Shown piece after piece: positions 7,067-15,895 of a stretch of DNA of 33,539 nucleotides. Position numbers and translations under genes: made by a program. Numbering within the stretch: position 1 is the first letter of the stretch; the number at the start of each line of letters is the position of its first letter. The notes below the pieces were generated by a model. That model ran no database searches, was not told the DNA's origin, and saw only the letters and a program-made list of their open reading frames with translations. Origin of the DNA: Candidatus Kapaibacterium sp. (GTDB lineage: Bacteria > Bacteroidota > Ignavibacteria > Kapaibacteriales > UBA2268); assembly GCA_026390675.1 (NCBI GenBank), contig JAPLFM010000181.1, positions 1 to 33,539 of the forward strand, read 5' to 3'.

Positions 7067-8188
7067 ATGAATAAAGAAATTTTAAATAAATCGCAAATAT
7101 TAATTGTAGATGATATTCCTGAAAATATTCAGGTATTAGCTGGTATATTAAATAAAGAACAAGTTAAAATTTCAATTGCAACTAATGCTATGCAAGGAAT
7201 AGAATCAGCAAGAAAAATTAAACCTGATTTGATTTTAATGGATGTAACTATGCCAGAAATGGATGGTTATGAAGCTTGTAGAATTTTAAAAAGTGATCCA
7301 GAAACTGAGCATATTCCAATAATTTTTCTTACTGCTAGAACTGATTCTACAGACATTGTAACTGGATTTCAAGCTGGAGGTGTGGATTACATCACTAAAC
7401 CATACAACCCAACTGAGTTAATAGTTAGGTTAGTAACACATTTAGAACTTAAACATTCTAAAGAAATTTTAAAAGAAACAAACAACCAACTTATGTTAGC
7501 AGGAAAAGAGAAAGATAAATTCTTATCCCTTGTTTCTCATGATCTTAGAAGTCCATTTGCTGGTATTTTAGGATTGGTTGAATTTATGGTTAATGATTAT
7601 GATTCATTTACTACTGCAGAAATGAAAGAATATTTAGGTAATTTTCAAGATTCTTTAAAAGTACAATATAAATTTTTGGAAAACTTACTTGCTTGGGGGA
7701 ATTTCCAATTAGGAAGAAAATCTATTAACCCTGAAAATGTAAATATGAAAGAAGTAATTAAAAACAATTTTTTGCTGCTTAAGTCTGTTGCAGAAAGCAA
7801 AAAAATTAATTTAATTTCAGAGTTAGAAGATAATTCAATAGTATTTGCAGATTCTAATATGATACCATCAGTTTCACATAATTTGATTTCAAATTCATTG
7901 AAATTTACTAAAGAGGGTGGTCAAATTTTAGTTTCATCTTCAGAAGTTAATGGAATGATTCGAGTAGAAGTAAGAGATAATGGTGTAGGAATGAATGAAA
8001 AGGGCGTGAATAGTTTATTTAAAGTAAATACTATTTATACAAACCCAGGTACTAACAATGAAAAAGGAACAGGATTGGGATTAATACTTTGTAAGGAAAT
8101 GATAGAAAAAAATGGTGGTAAAATTTGGGTTGAAAGTACAGAAAATGTTGGAACCTCATTTTTCTTTGAACTACCAAAAGGACAATAA
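7067..8188 (+). CDS. Response regulator-histidine kinase with N-terminal receiver domain
   Basis: The 373-residue cytosolic protein has an N-terminal receiver domain (residues ~10-130). It includes the acidic pair VDD, the phospho-acceptor Asp59 in LILMDVTMPEMDG, Thr in LTARTD and Lys111 in YITKPYNP. A coiled linker leads to a HisKA domain with His158 in FLSLVSHDLRSPFAG. The HATPase_c domain follows, with N box HNLISNSLKFT, G1 DNGVGM and G2 GTGLGL. There is no membrane segment or sensor domain. Receiver-first kinases of this layout are usually phosphorylated by an upstream kinase, so the input is likely another phosphorelay protein. An AAAGGG ribosome-binding site precedes ATG. The partner is not adjacent. 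It converges with the flavoprotein gene, with two bases between the stop codons. Confidence 0.9.
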   Translation: MNKEILNKSQILIVDDIPENIQVLAGILNKEQVKISIATNAMQGIESARKIKPDLILMDVTMPEMDGYEACRILKSDPETEHIPIIFLTARTDSTDIVTGFQAGGVDYITKPYNPTELIVRLVTHLELKHSKEILKETNNQLMLAGKEKDKFLSLVSHDLRSPFAGILGLVEFMVNDYDSFTTAEMKEYLGNFQDSLKVQYKFLENLLAWGNFQLGRKSINPENVNMKEVIKNNFLLLKSVAESKKINLISELEDNSIVFADSNMIPSVSHNLISNSLKFTKEGGQILVSSSEVNGMIRVEVRDNGVGMNEKGVNSLFKVNTIYTNPGTNNEKGTGLGLILCKEMIEKNGGKIWVESTENVGTSFFFELPKGQ

Positions 8189-8190
8189 TT

Positions 8191-9390
8191 TCAAATATTT
8201 TGACCGGCTATATATCCAGAAGCCCATGCCCATTGGAAATTATAGCCGCCAAGCCAGCCTGTTACATCTACAATTTCGCCTATGAAATAAAGTCCTTTGA
8301 TTTTTTTAGATTCCATTGTCTTTTGGTTTAATTCGTTCGTGTCAACTCCACCAGTTGTTACTTCAGCTTTTGCATATCCTTCATCACCATTAGGATTAAT
8401 TTTCCAAGCATATAATCTTTGAATAATATTCTCAATTTCTTTTGATGAATATTGAATCATAGGTTTAGAACTACTTATCTCATTTGCTAAATAATCAGCA
8501 AGCCTTTGAGAAAAATAATTTGAAAGTAAAGTCTTTAATTCAATTCTTTCTCTAGAATGCGAATTAATTATTTCGTCCCAATTTAATTCTGGCTCTAATC
8601 TAAGTTCAATTTCTTTTCCTTTTTGCCAGTAAGAAGAAATTTGAAGAATTGCAGGTCCAGAAAAACCTCTATGGGTAATTAAAACATTTTCTTTAAAAGT
8701 AACTTTAGTACCTTCTGTTTTAGCCTCAGCTTTAAAAGAAAGTCCACTCAACTCTAATAAAGAACTGTTTTTTCTTTCGTCAACAGTAATCGGAACTAAT
8801 GCTGGTCTATCTTTAATTAAATCTATTTCAAATTGTTTGGCAATCTTATATCCAAAATCAGTTGCACCTTTCTTAGGAAAAGATAAGCCACCACAAGCTA
8901 TAACTAATGATTCTGAAGTATAAATACCAGAATCAGTTGTAACTGTAAAAATATTGTCTTTTTTAATGTTTTGAATATTTACACTAAGCTCAATTGTAAC
9001 ATTAGCTTCATTGCATTCTTTTTGTAGCATATTTACAATTTCTCTAGAACTTTTTTTGCAGAATAATTGCCCAAGTGTCTTCTCATAATATTCAATATTA
9101 TGCTTTTCAACTAATTCTATAAAATCATTTGAAGAGTATCTTGAGAAAACAGATTTAATAAAGTGTGGATTTTCAGAAATATAACAATTAGGGTTAGCAT
9201 TAATATTTGTAAAATTACACCTACCTCCACCAGAGATTAATATTTTAGATCCAATATGATTGTTCTTTTCTAAAATTAGAACTTTTCGTCCTCTTTTCCC
9301 AGCCTCAATTGCTGCCATAAGTCCAGCAGCTCCAGCTCCAATAATAGTTACATCGTAATTTAATTTTTTTTGCATATTTATCTTAAACAT
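8191..9390 (-). CDS. NAD(P)/FAD-dependent oxidoreductase of the YhiN/HI0933 (BaiN) family
   Basis: The 399-residue protein begins with a Rossmann FAD-binding motif (VTIIGAGAAGLMAAIEAGKRG) and the family block LEKNNHIGSKILISGGGRCNFTN. Later come VIACGGLSFPKKGATDFGYKIAKQF, LITHRGFSGPAILQISS, and the C-terminal FAD-closing block VTTGGVDTNELN...KGLYFIGEIVDVTGWLGGYNFQWAWASG. All family motifs are present, so it is probably functional. Members are cytosolic flavoproteins; some gut homologs reduce bile-acid intermediates, but the general substrate is unknown, so no specific function is assigned. The start may be the ATG at 9373-9375 (MQKKLNYD), five codons in. It stands alone, back to back with the metK upstream region. 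Confidence 0.88.
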   Translation of the reverse strand: MFKINMQKKLNYDVTIIGAGAAGLMAAIEAGKRGRKVLILEKNNHIGSKILISGGGRCNFTNINANPNCYISENPHFIKSVFSRYSSNDFIELVEKHNIEYYEKTLGQLFCKKSSREIVNMLQKECNEANVTIELSVNIQNIKKDNIFTVTTDSGIYTSESLVIACGGLSFPKKGATDFGYKIAKQFEIDLIKDRPALVPITVDERKNSSLLELSGLSFKAEAKTEGTKVTFKENVLITHRGFSGPAILQISSYWQKGKEIELRLEPELNWDEIINSHSRERIELKTLLSNYFSQRLADYLANEISSSKPMIQYSSKEIENIIQRLYAWKINPNGDEGYAKAEVTTGGVDTNELNQKTMESKKIKGLYFIGEIVDVTGWLGGYNFQWAWASGYIAGQNI

Positions 9391-9514
9391 TTACAAAAAA
9401 ATAAAAATGAAAATCTAATTTGATTCATAGATAATTATTGTTACTTTTGAAACAGAAACGAAATTAAACAATTTGTATTATTAAATCAATATAATTACTC
9501 TCATTTTTAACCTG

Positions 9515-9637
9515 CTTATAGCTTAAAAAAATGATGCTATAAGTATAAATTTGTACCATTTTATGTGATACATCAAAATACTTTTCAAATTATTTAATTT
9601 TCAATAATAATAAATCAATAACTTCTTCTTAAATTTG
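9515..9637 (+). promoter_or_regulatory. metK upstream region: hairpin and possible -7 box
   Basis: A perfect 8-bp inverted repeat, CTTATAGC (9515-9522) with GCTATAAG (9536-9543), has a 13-base loop. TAAATTTG (9630-9637), 40 bases before the metK start, fits TAnnTTTG, but no correctly spaced -33 TTG is seen. I looked for a SAM riboswitch and did not find the conserved SAM-I kink-turn or core motifs. The hairpin lies upstream of the putative promoter, so it is more likely an operator than a leader-RNA element. Confidence 0.35.
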
Positions 9638-9677
9638 TAGTCATATTAAAAATTATTTTAGAAAATTAGGAAAATGT

Positions 9678-10775
9678 ATGTTGGATAATAAAAATTATCT
9701 ATTTACTTCAGAATCAGTATCTGAAGGACACCCAGATAAATTATGTGATCAAGTATCAGATGCTGTATTGGACGCAATGCTTACTGAAGACCCTATGAGT
9801 AGGGTTGCTTGTGAGTGCTTTGCTACTACTGGTATGCTTTTAATAGGCGGTGAAATTACTACTCAAACTTATGTGGATATTCCAAAACTTGCTCGTGAAG
9901 TAATTGCTGATATTGGATATACAAAAGGTGAATATAGATTTTCATCAGATTCTTGTGCAATTTTGAATGTAATCAACCAACAATCTCCTGATATTGCAAT
10001 GGGAGTGGATACTGGTGGAGCTGGCGACCAAGGTATGATGTTTGGGTATGCAGTGGATGAAACTCCGGAATTAATGCCTGCTACTTTGGTTAATATGCCA
10101 TACTTGAGACCAGATTCCAAATCTCAAGTTACAATAGAATATAATGATAAAAATGAAATAGTTAGAGTAAATACAGTAGTTGTTTCAACTCAACACGATC
10201 CAGATGTTGCTCAAACTACTATCAAAAATGATATGATTGAAAAGTTAATCAAAAATGTAATTCCAGCTCAATATTTAGATGAAAATACTATTTATCACGT
10301 AAATCCAACAGGTAACTTCGTTATTGGTGGACCACATGGAGATTCGGGTTTAACTGGTAGAAAAATAATTGTAGATACTTATGGTGGAAGAGCTCCTCAC
10401 GGTGGTGGTGCTTTTTCTGGAAAAGATGCTACGAAAGTAGATCGTTCTGCAGCTTATGCAGCTCGTCACTTAGCTAAAAATATTGTTGCTGCTGGTATTG
10501 CAAAAGAGTGTACTATACAGCTTTCTTATGCAATTGGGGTAGAGCAACCAATTTCTATTAATGTAAATACTCATGGCACTTCAACTTTAACTAATGCTGA
10601 TATAGCTAATTTTATTAGCAAAAATATTGATTTAACTCCAAAAGGTATTATTACTCGTTTGGATTTGAGAAAACCAATTTTTAGAGCAAGTGCAAGTTAT
10701 GGTCATTTTGGTAGAGATATTTTCCCTTGGGAAAAATTAGACTTAGTTGAATCATTCAAAAAGAACTTAGCATAA
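9678..10775 (+). CDS. metK: S-adenosylmethionine synthetase with an apparent internal deletion
   Basis: MetK makes SAM from methionine and ATP. The signature motifs are present: [39 protein letters not shown], the P-loop-like [35 protein letters not shown] and [13 protein letters not shown]. At 365 residues it is short (E. coli 384). Between LMPA and LRPDSKSQ there are only seven residues (TLVNMPY), where E. coli has 23 and human MAT2A has the matching AHKL...LRRNG helix. A smaller shortening precedes GAGDQG. The reading frame is kept. The catalytic residues I can recognise remain, but loss of a conserved helix makes activity uncertain. The chosen ATG overlaps an out-of-frame ATG at 9674 that opens a four-codon ORF. 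A strong terminator follows. Confidence 0.93.
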   Translation: MLDNKNYLFTSESVSEGHPDKLCDQVSDAVLDAMLTEDPMSRVACECFATTGMLLIGGEITTQTYVDIPKLAREVIADIGYTKGEYRFSSDSCAILNVINQQSPDIAMGVDTGGAGDQGMMFGYAVDETPELMPATLVNMPYLRPDSKSQVTIEYNDKNEIVRVNTVVVSTQHDPDVAQTTIKNDMIEKLIKNVIPAQYLDENTIYHVNPTGNFVIGGPHGDSGLTGRKIIVDTYGGRAPHGGGAFSGKDATKVDRSAAYAARHLAKNIVAAGIAKECTIQLSYAIGVEQPISINVNTHGTSTLTNADIANFISKNIDLTPKGIITRLDLRKPIFRASASYGHFGRDIFPWEKLDLVESFKKNLA

Positions 10776-10795
10776 TCAAAAGCTAATTCAAATAT

Positions 10796-10835
10796 AAAAG
10801 GCTTCTTAATATTAATTTAAGATGCCTTTTTTTTT
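10796..10835 (+). terminator. Rho-independent terminator after metK
   Basis: AAAAGGCTTCTTAA and TTAAGATGCCTTTT (10796-10809 and 10817-10830) form a long stem with one mismatch, followed by a run of T on the plus strand. It abuts the stop codon of the converging minus-strand gene (10834) and may serve it in reverse less efficiently, as the minus-strand tail is only TTTTATATT. Confidence 0.85.
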
Positions 10836-13611
10836 ATCTAATTACATTCAGTAATAGTACTTTGCTTTCAGTTCCATACTGCAAAATACCATAATAAATA
10901 CCTGAACTAACATAATTACTATTATCGTTTTTACATTCCCATTGGATTGAACAATTATCATTCAAATCAAATCTTTTAACTATTTCTCCTTGGCAATTAA
11001 ATATTTTAAATTGACTAAACCTAGAATTCAGTCCATAAAATTTTATTTCTGCAGTATTTGATATTGGATTTGGAAAAATTGTATAATTTAAACTATTGTC
11101 ATTTATTAAATCAATATTACTAAAATCAGTACTCCCAATAATATTAAAAACTAAAGAATCTTCTGCTAAATCTATAGGAATCTTTGCTGTGCAAGTATAA
11201 ATTGTTTTGCTTTGAGGGCTGAATTGCACTTCAATTTCTTTAGTTTCTTTACTACCCAATGTAAAAGGTAGTTTGGGAGAAATTACTTTGAAATTAGAGT
11301 CTGATAGATAAAAAGGATTACTAAAAGTTTCTTCAGAATTTGAATTATTTTGTATTGTAACTTTACCAACAACACTCTCATTAATTTTAGCATTTAAATT
11401 CAAAATTGTTTTATTTATTGAAACATCAGCTTTTTGAATAAAAGAGTTTCCAAGTAATATTATCTTAGCTTTCTGACCTTCAGAAGTTTCTAAATTTAAA
11501 AATGCGTTGTTAATGCCTCTTATTTTTGAACTATACCCAATTTGATAGCTAATTGACTTATGAGGTTCAATATTATAAGGCAAGTTAAAACCATATAAAA
11601 CGAAATCATCAATATTATTTCCTGTCAAATAAGCTTTGGTTAAAACAAGTGTTTTATTTCCTTTGTTTGATAAAGTCAAGTCATTCATTATATTAGATGA
11701 AAGTAACTTGTAATGGTAATTCAATGTATCATTTTCAACTTTTAAAACCCCATCATTAATTGATTTAACACTTAAAAATATTGCATCCGATTTCACTTTT
11801 GTACATTCATTACTAACCTCGCAATAATAGTTGCCTGAATCTAGAAGTGTTAAGTTTTTTATTTCAAAAATTGGATTGCTATTACCTACTAGTTTTAATG
11901 AATCCTTATACCATTGGTAATTTACTTTATTTAAGTATTTATAGTTATTAATAGAAAAGGTAGTGCTTTCACCTTCAATTCCTATTTTATTTGATAAGTT
12001 TATAGAAATATTAGGCAAGTTCTTTATACTTAATGAAACTATGTTACTATAAATTGGATTTCCGCAGAAGCCAGAAATTCTACAATAATAATTACCAACA
12101 TCAGAACTATCTATTTTTGAAACTCTAAGAAAATAACTATTTGAATATTTAATACTTTTATCATTTCTATACCATTGATATAATAAATTTGTGCCACTTG
12201 CTATTAAAGAAAAAGTAACAGAGCTATTTTCACAAGCAATAATATTATTAGGCTGTAAATTAATTTTTGGAATAAAACCTCTTGAAACTTCAACAACATC
12301 ACTTTCAATAGTTGTGTTGCATACATTGCTTTTTGCTAAAAGTTTGTAATTACCAACATTTGCATTTTGGAAATTAGCAATGGTCAAAGTATTTGAATTT
12401 TCATTCTTTACTAATTGATTTTCTTTATACCATTCATAAGTCAATTCACCACCAGTAGCTTCAGCATATAAAATCAAAGTATCATATATACAAACTAATT
12501 GTGAAAGTGGTTGCTTATTAATTTTAGGTTGGTCAAATATTTTTAAATCTGCTATATTACTAATAATTGGCTCACCACAATCACCCGATATTTTGCAAGT
12601 GTATTTACCAGAATCATTTAGAATAACATTTTTAATTGAGAATGAATTAGAGTTTGAGTTTGGAATATTTATTCCGTTTTTTTGCCATACATATTGTAAA
12701 TTTTCACCTTTTGCTAAAATATCAAAAGTAGCATTTGAACCTATACATAAGGTTTTTGATATAGGCTGAGAAGAAATTAAATTTTGCTGTTTTATTGAAA
12801 AAACTCCTTTACTCTCTACAAATATATCTGGGTTATCTGAATTACTTAATTTAAATTTATATTGATTTCCAGTTTCTAACTTATCAGAAACATTCCAATT
12901 CCAAACTCCTTTTGATGCTTGGCAACTTGCAAATAATGTTGTATTATAAACTTTGCCTGCATTTGATGAAAGCTCTATTTTTACATTTGTAAATCCTAAA
13001 GCTTTCCAAGTTACAATTTGATTAGAGCCTTGACAAACTGACTCACTATTATTAAAATTATTTATTTCAATACTTTCACCTGATGTTACAGTGATTTTTT
13101 GTGATGCAGTATTCCAAATATCACCATATTGATTTCCATTATTATTAACAGCTAATGCACTTACTTGAATATAATACTGACCTTCTTCCAATGGAGCAGT
13201 CCAAGTAAATGTAAAATCATAACCATCTCCTATAAATTGCATAGGTTCAGTATGAGTAAATTCTCCATCAACTAATTGACAACCAGTACCTAAATTGGAT
13301 ATAGTACCAATATTAGCTGGACTTGCAGATGAAATTTTAACTCCTGCATTAATGCCAGCAAAACTAAATGAACTGTTTTTAACTCTGATTGTAATATCAA
13401 CACTTTGGTTTGGAGCTACTTTAAATCCACTTTTACTAGTTATAAATATTTCAGTTAATGGATCAGCTATACCTCTATGGCAAGGATTAGCTCCACAACC
13501 AATATTAGTTTGATGTGTTTGTCCTTTGGTCCCTGATTTTAAAGATAATGATATTTCTAAAATTAACAAAAAAATTAAGAAAAGTCTTATTTTGTTTTTA
13601 TTTCTTTTCAT
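10834..13611 (-). CDS. Large surface protein: CX4CH-bearing N-domain, Ig-like repeats, ASH-like domain, T9SS sorting domain
   Basis: The 925-residue product has a Sec signal peptide. Its N-terminal domain (~30-175) resembles the Reeler-like/choice-of-anchor V proteins of Bacteroidota, with CGANPCHRG (Cys39, Cys44, His45) at the site where family members carry a CH-G motif. CX4CH is also a possible haem c attachment motif. After a linker domain (~176-275) come four Ig-like modules (~275-620), three with YTC/YYC strands (DSGKYTCKISGDCG, DVGNYYCRISGFCG, DSGNYYCEVSNEC); the second has lost this cysteine. A HYDIN/ASH-like region (~630-830, LTLSNKGNKTLVLTKAYL) follows. The end is a type A T9SS domain (FPNPISNTAEIKF ... 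SSGIYYGILQYG). It is likely an adhesin or surface-binding protein. It starts three bases after lpxH, an odd partner for co-transcription. Confidence 0.82.
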   Translation of the reverse strand: MKRNKNKIRLFLIFLLILEISLSLKSGTKGQTHQTNIGCGANPCHRGIADPLTEIFITSKSGFKVAPNQSVDITIRVKNSSFSFAGINAGVKISSASPANIGTISNLGTGCQLVDGEFTHTEPMQFIGDGYDFTFTWTAPLEEGQYYIQVSALAVNNNGNQYGDIWNTASQKITVTSGESIEINNFNNSESVCQGSNQIVTWKALGFTNVKIELSSNAGKVYNTTLFASCQASKGVWNWNVSDKLETGNQYKFKLSNSDNPDIFVESKGVFSIKQQNLISSQPISKTLCIGSNATFDILAKGENLQYVWQKNGINIPNSNSNSFSIKNVILNDSGKYTCKISGDCGEPIISNIADLKIFDQPKINKQPLSQLVCIYDTLILYAEATGGELTYEWYKENQLVKNENSNTLTIANFQNANVGNYKLLAKSNVCNTTIESDVVEVSRGFIPKINLQPNNIIACENSSVTFSLIASGTNLLYQWYRNDKSIKYSNSYFLRVSKIDSSDVGNYYCRISGFCGNPIYSNIVSLSIKNLPNISINLSNKIGIEGESTTFSINNYKYLNKVNYQWYKDSLKLVGNSNPIFEIKNLTLLDSGNYYCEVSNECTKVKSDAIFLSVKSINDGVLKVENDTLNYHYKLLSSNIMNDLTLSNKGNKTLVLTKAYLTGNNIDDFVLYGFNLPYNIEPHKSISYQIGYSSKIRGINNAFLNLETSEGQKAKIILLGNSFIQKADVSINKTILNLNAKINESVVGKVTIQNNSNSEETFSNPFYLSDSNFKVISPKLPFTLGSKETKEIEVQFSPQSKTIYTCTAKIPIDLAEDSLVFNIIGSTDFSNIDLINDNSLNYTIFPNPISNTAEIKFYGLNSRFSQFKIFNCQGEIVKRFDLNDNCSIQWECKNDNSNYVSSGIYYGILQYGTESKVLLLNVIR

Positions 13612-13614
13612 TTA

Positions 13615-14346
13615 CTAATCAATTAAAAATTCTTTTACTTTTAGTATTTTAAAAGTTTCACCATCAAACGATCCAAATGTTGGATTATTAATCCATTCCC
13701 CTAAATTGAAATATTCTCCATTAGAATGTTTTAATTCTATAACTTTGTGTCTATGCCCCATAACTACATAATCAAAACCTTCTTCTAATTTCTTTTTTGC
13801 AAAATCTGTCATACCATCATTTTCACCATAAACTTTGGAATCTGTATGTTTTCTACTTTTGTGAGAGCTACCACGAGCAAGTGAAATCCCAAAATCTGGC
13901 TGAATCATTTTGAAGATTTTTATTGCAAATGGGTTTCTTAAAACTGCCCTTAAAAGCAAATATCCCTTATCATTGTAAGCCTTACCATCACCGTGTGATA
14001 TATAAAATTTTTTGTTGTTTATTGTTCGTTCAATATCAGTTTTGTATATTTTTATACCTAATTCTTCATCAAAAAATCTTATGTGTCCAAAATCATGATT
14101 ACCCATAATGTATTCTATTTTAATTCCAGATTCACATAATTCAGAAAGAGCAGTAAGTGTACGATAATAATAACTTGGTATAACAGTATTGTATTCAAAC
14201 CAATAATCAAACAAATCACCTACAATATAAAGTGTTTCGCAGTTTGATTTTATTTTACTTAAAAGTTGCAATAAAAGATTTTCAATTTGCTTGTCATCTT
14301 TTCTTTCTAAATGACCAAGATGAACATCTGAAATAAAGTAATACAT
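13615..14346 (-). CDS. lpxH: UDP-2,3-diacylglucosamine diphosphatase family metallophosphoesterase
   Basis: LpxH cleaves UDP-2,3-diacylglucosamine to lipid X in lipid A synthesis at the inner face of the cytoplasmic membrane. The 243 residues fit the family (E. coli 240). The calcineurin-like metal site is complete: ISDVHLGH, VGDLFDYWFEY, MGNHDFG, SHGDGKAY and VVMGHRHK. The DYWFEYNTVIPS block after the second motif and the basic region around RGSSHKSRKH are typical of LpxH-like enzymes. Some Bacteroidota members of this superfamily act on other substrates, so the exact reaction is probable rather than certain. CAAATATA at 14399-14406 gives a possible minus-strand -7 box (TATATTTG). It is divergent from birA and leads a two-gene unit with the Ig-repeat protein. 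Confidence 0.82.
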   Translation of the reverse strand: MYYFISDVHLGHLERKDDKQIENLLLQLLSKIKSNCETLYIVGDLFDYWFEYNTVIPSYYYRTLTALSELCESGIKIEYIMGNHDFGHIRFFDEELGIKIYKTDIERTINNKKFYISHGDGKAYNDKGYLLLRAVLRNPFAIKIFKMIQPDFGISLARGSSHKSRKHTDSKVYGENDGMTDFAKKKLEEGFDYVVMGHRHKVIELKHSNGEYFNLGEWINNPTFGSFDGETFKILKVKEFLID

Positions 14347-14423
14347 CTTCTTTGTTATTTGTAAAAATTATATTTAAATTGCTTAAATAATTATCTCACA
14401 AATATACATTTTTTTTTAATTAC

Positions 14424-15158
14424 TTGAAACAATATCATTTTCCTCAAATAGATTCAACAAACGATTTTGCAAAAGAGCTGCTTAAAACTGAGAGTGAAAT
14501 CATTGTTACTGCCGACTACCAAACAAAAGGTAAAGGCAGGAGCAATCGCACGTGGGCTGGTGATTATGGGAACAATATTTATTATTCTTATGGTTTAAGA
14601 CATGATGTTGTTCCAGTATTAGATAATATAATTATTTATCAAATTATAGGTTGTTTAGCTGTTAAATCATTATTAATTGAGCAAACTCAAAATGATATTT
14701 TTAAACTTAAATATCCAAATGATATTATGGCTTTAGATAACTCAAGATTTTACAAAAAGATTGCTGGTGTTTTAGCGGAGCATAGTTTTTTAGGGAATGA
14801 TTGTATAAGTAGTATAATAGGAATTGGAGTAAATGTAAATCAAGCAATTTTTAATAATGAAATCTTCAATAATGCAACATCATTAAAACTATTAGGATAT
14901 GATAAAAATGTCAATGAATTGATAGAAAAGCTTACTTTGCAAATACAGTTTTGGCTCAAAAAAGATTCAGTTACTATATTTAATATTTGGAAAAACGAAC
15001 TAAATTTGGTTGGTAAAATTGTTGAATTGACAAGTAGTAATGATAAATGGCAAGTGGATTCAATTCTTAATGATGGTAGATTACTGGCTATTAACTGCAA
15101 CTCTGGTGAACAAAGAAAAATTGATAATGGCGACTCAGTTCGATATAAAATTGGATAA
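14424..15158 (+). CDS. birA: Biotin-[acetyl-CoA-carboxylase] ligase
   Basis: BirA activates biotin as biotinyl-AMP and transfers it to the biotin carboxyl carrier protein. The 244-residue form has the catalytic and C-terminal SH3-like domains but no DNA-binding domain, so it is not a repressor. Motifs are DSTNDFAKELL, the biotinyl-AMP loop TKGKGRSNRTWAG, LKYPNDIM (usual form KWPNDI), KIAGVLAEHSF and GIGVNVNQ. The start is TTG (no ATG lies upstream in frame) and agrees with the family N-terminus. The following coaX begins inside the last codons of birA, a coupling often seen between these two cofactor genes. Confidence 0.92.
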   Translation: MKQYHFPQIDSTNDFAKELLKTESEIIVTADYQTKGKGRSNRTWAGDYGNNIYYSYGLRHDVVPVLDNIIIYQIIGCLAVKSLLIEQTQNDIFKLKYPNDIMALDNSRFYKKIAGVLAEHSFLGNDCISSIIGIGVNVNQAIFNNEIFNNATSLKLLGYDKNVNELIEKLTLQIQFWLKKDSVTIFNIWKNELNLVGKIVELTSSNDKWQVDSILNDGRLLAINCNSGEQRKIDNGDSVRYKIG

Positions 15159-15894
15159 TAACATTCTTATAATTGATATTGGCAATAGCCGAATGAAGTA
15201 CATAATTGATAATCTTGTGTCTTCTTTAGATTATAATTTACAAGATTTTCCTATAAATTTTGAAAAAATAATTATGGATAATAGAATTATTCAAATTTAT
15301 TATTCATCAGTAAATTCAGAAGTTGAAGAGATTATTTTAACTATTTGCAAAGAATTTAAGATTCAAGTAAATAATATTGAAGAATTCATTGACAAACAGA
15401 ATACTATTGATTTTACACAAGTTACAAATATGGGAATTGATAGAAAATTGGGTTTATTTGGAGCGATCTCAATTACTAATTCTCCTTTGATTACTATCGA
15501 TTGTGGTACAGCTCTAACTATGAATTATCTTGATAAAGATAATATTTGTAGAGGTGGTGGAATTTTTGCAGGTCTTGATACACAGTTCAAAGCTTTATCT
15601 AACTATACAGACAAATTGAAAAATTATAAATATGAAAATCCCAATAATACATTTGGAACAAACACTCAAGAGGCTATAAGCATTGGTGTATTATATTCAA
15701 TAATTGGTGGTATTAAAGAATTTTATTACCAAAACAAGCCAACAAACCAAAATATTAATGTAATTTTAACTGGTGGATATTCTGAAATTATTTTTTCAGC
15801 TTTGTCTAAGAGTGAAATTTCTGTAATTTTGAAAAAGAATTTAGTATTAGATGGAATAATCTATTTAATAAACAACAACTTAAAAAAAAATTAA
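15127..15894 (+). CDS. coaX: Type III pantothenate kinase
   Basis: CoaX phosphorylates pantothenate, the first step of coenzyme A synthesis, with relaxed nucleotide use and no CoA feedback. The track ORF begins at 15040, but homology starts at MATQFDIKLDNNILIIDIGNSRMKYII, so ATG 15127 is chosen. This gives 255 residues, the usual size, and a 32-base overlap with birA. ASKHA-fold motifs are present: the phosphate-1 loop DIGNSRMKY, VNSEVEEI, NMGIDRKLGLFGAI, the catalytic LITIDCGTALTMNYLD, GGGIFAGLDTQFKAL, and VILTGGYSEII near the end. It follows birA and ends one base before a glycosyltransferase. Confidence 0.92.
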   Translation: MATQFDIKLDNNILIIDIGNSRMKYIIDNLVSSLDYNLQDFPINFEKIIMDNRIIQIYYSSVNSEVEEIILTICKEFKIQVNNIEEFIDKQNTIDFTQVTNMGIDRKLGLFGAISITNSPLITIDCGTALTMNYLDKDNICRGGGIFAGLDTQFKALSNYTDKLKNYKYENPNNTFGTNTQEAISIGVLYSIIGGIKEFYYQNKPTNQNINVILTGGYSEIIFSALSKSEISVILKKNLVLDGIIYLINNNLKKN

Positions 15895-15895
15895 A

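Noticed and set aside
9391-9677. SAM riboswitch upstream of metK
   Set aside because: The conserved SAM-I or SAM-II core motifs are not visible; only a simple hairpin is present.
15040-15126. Longer start for coaX
   Set aside because: These codons lie in birA in another frame, and family homology begins at the ATG at 15127.
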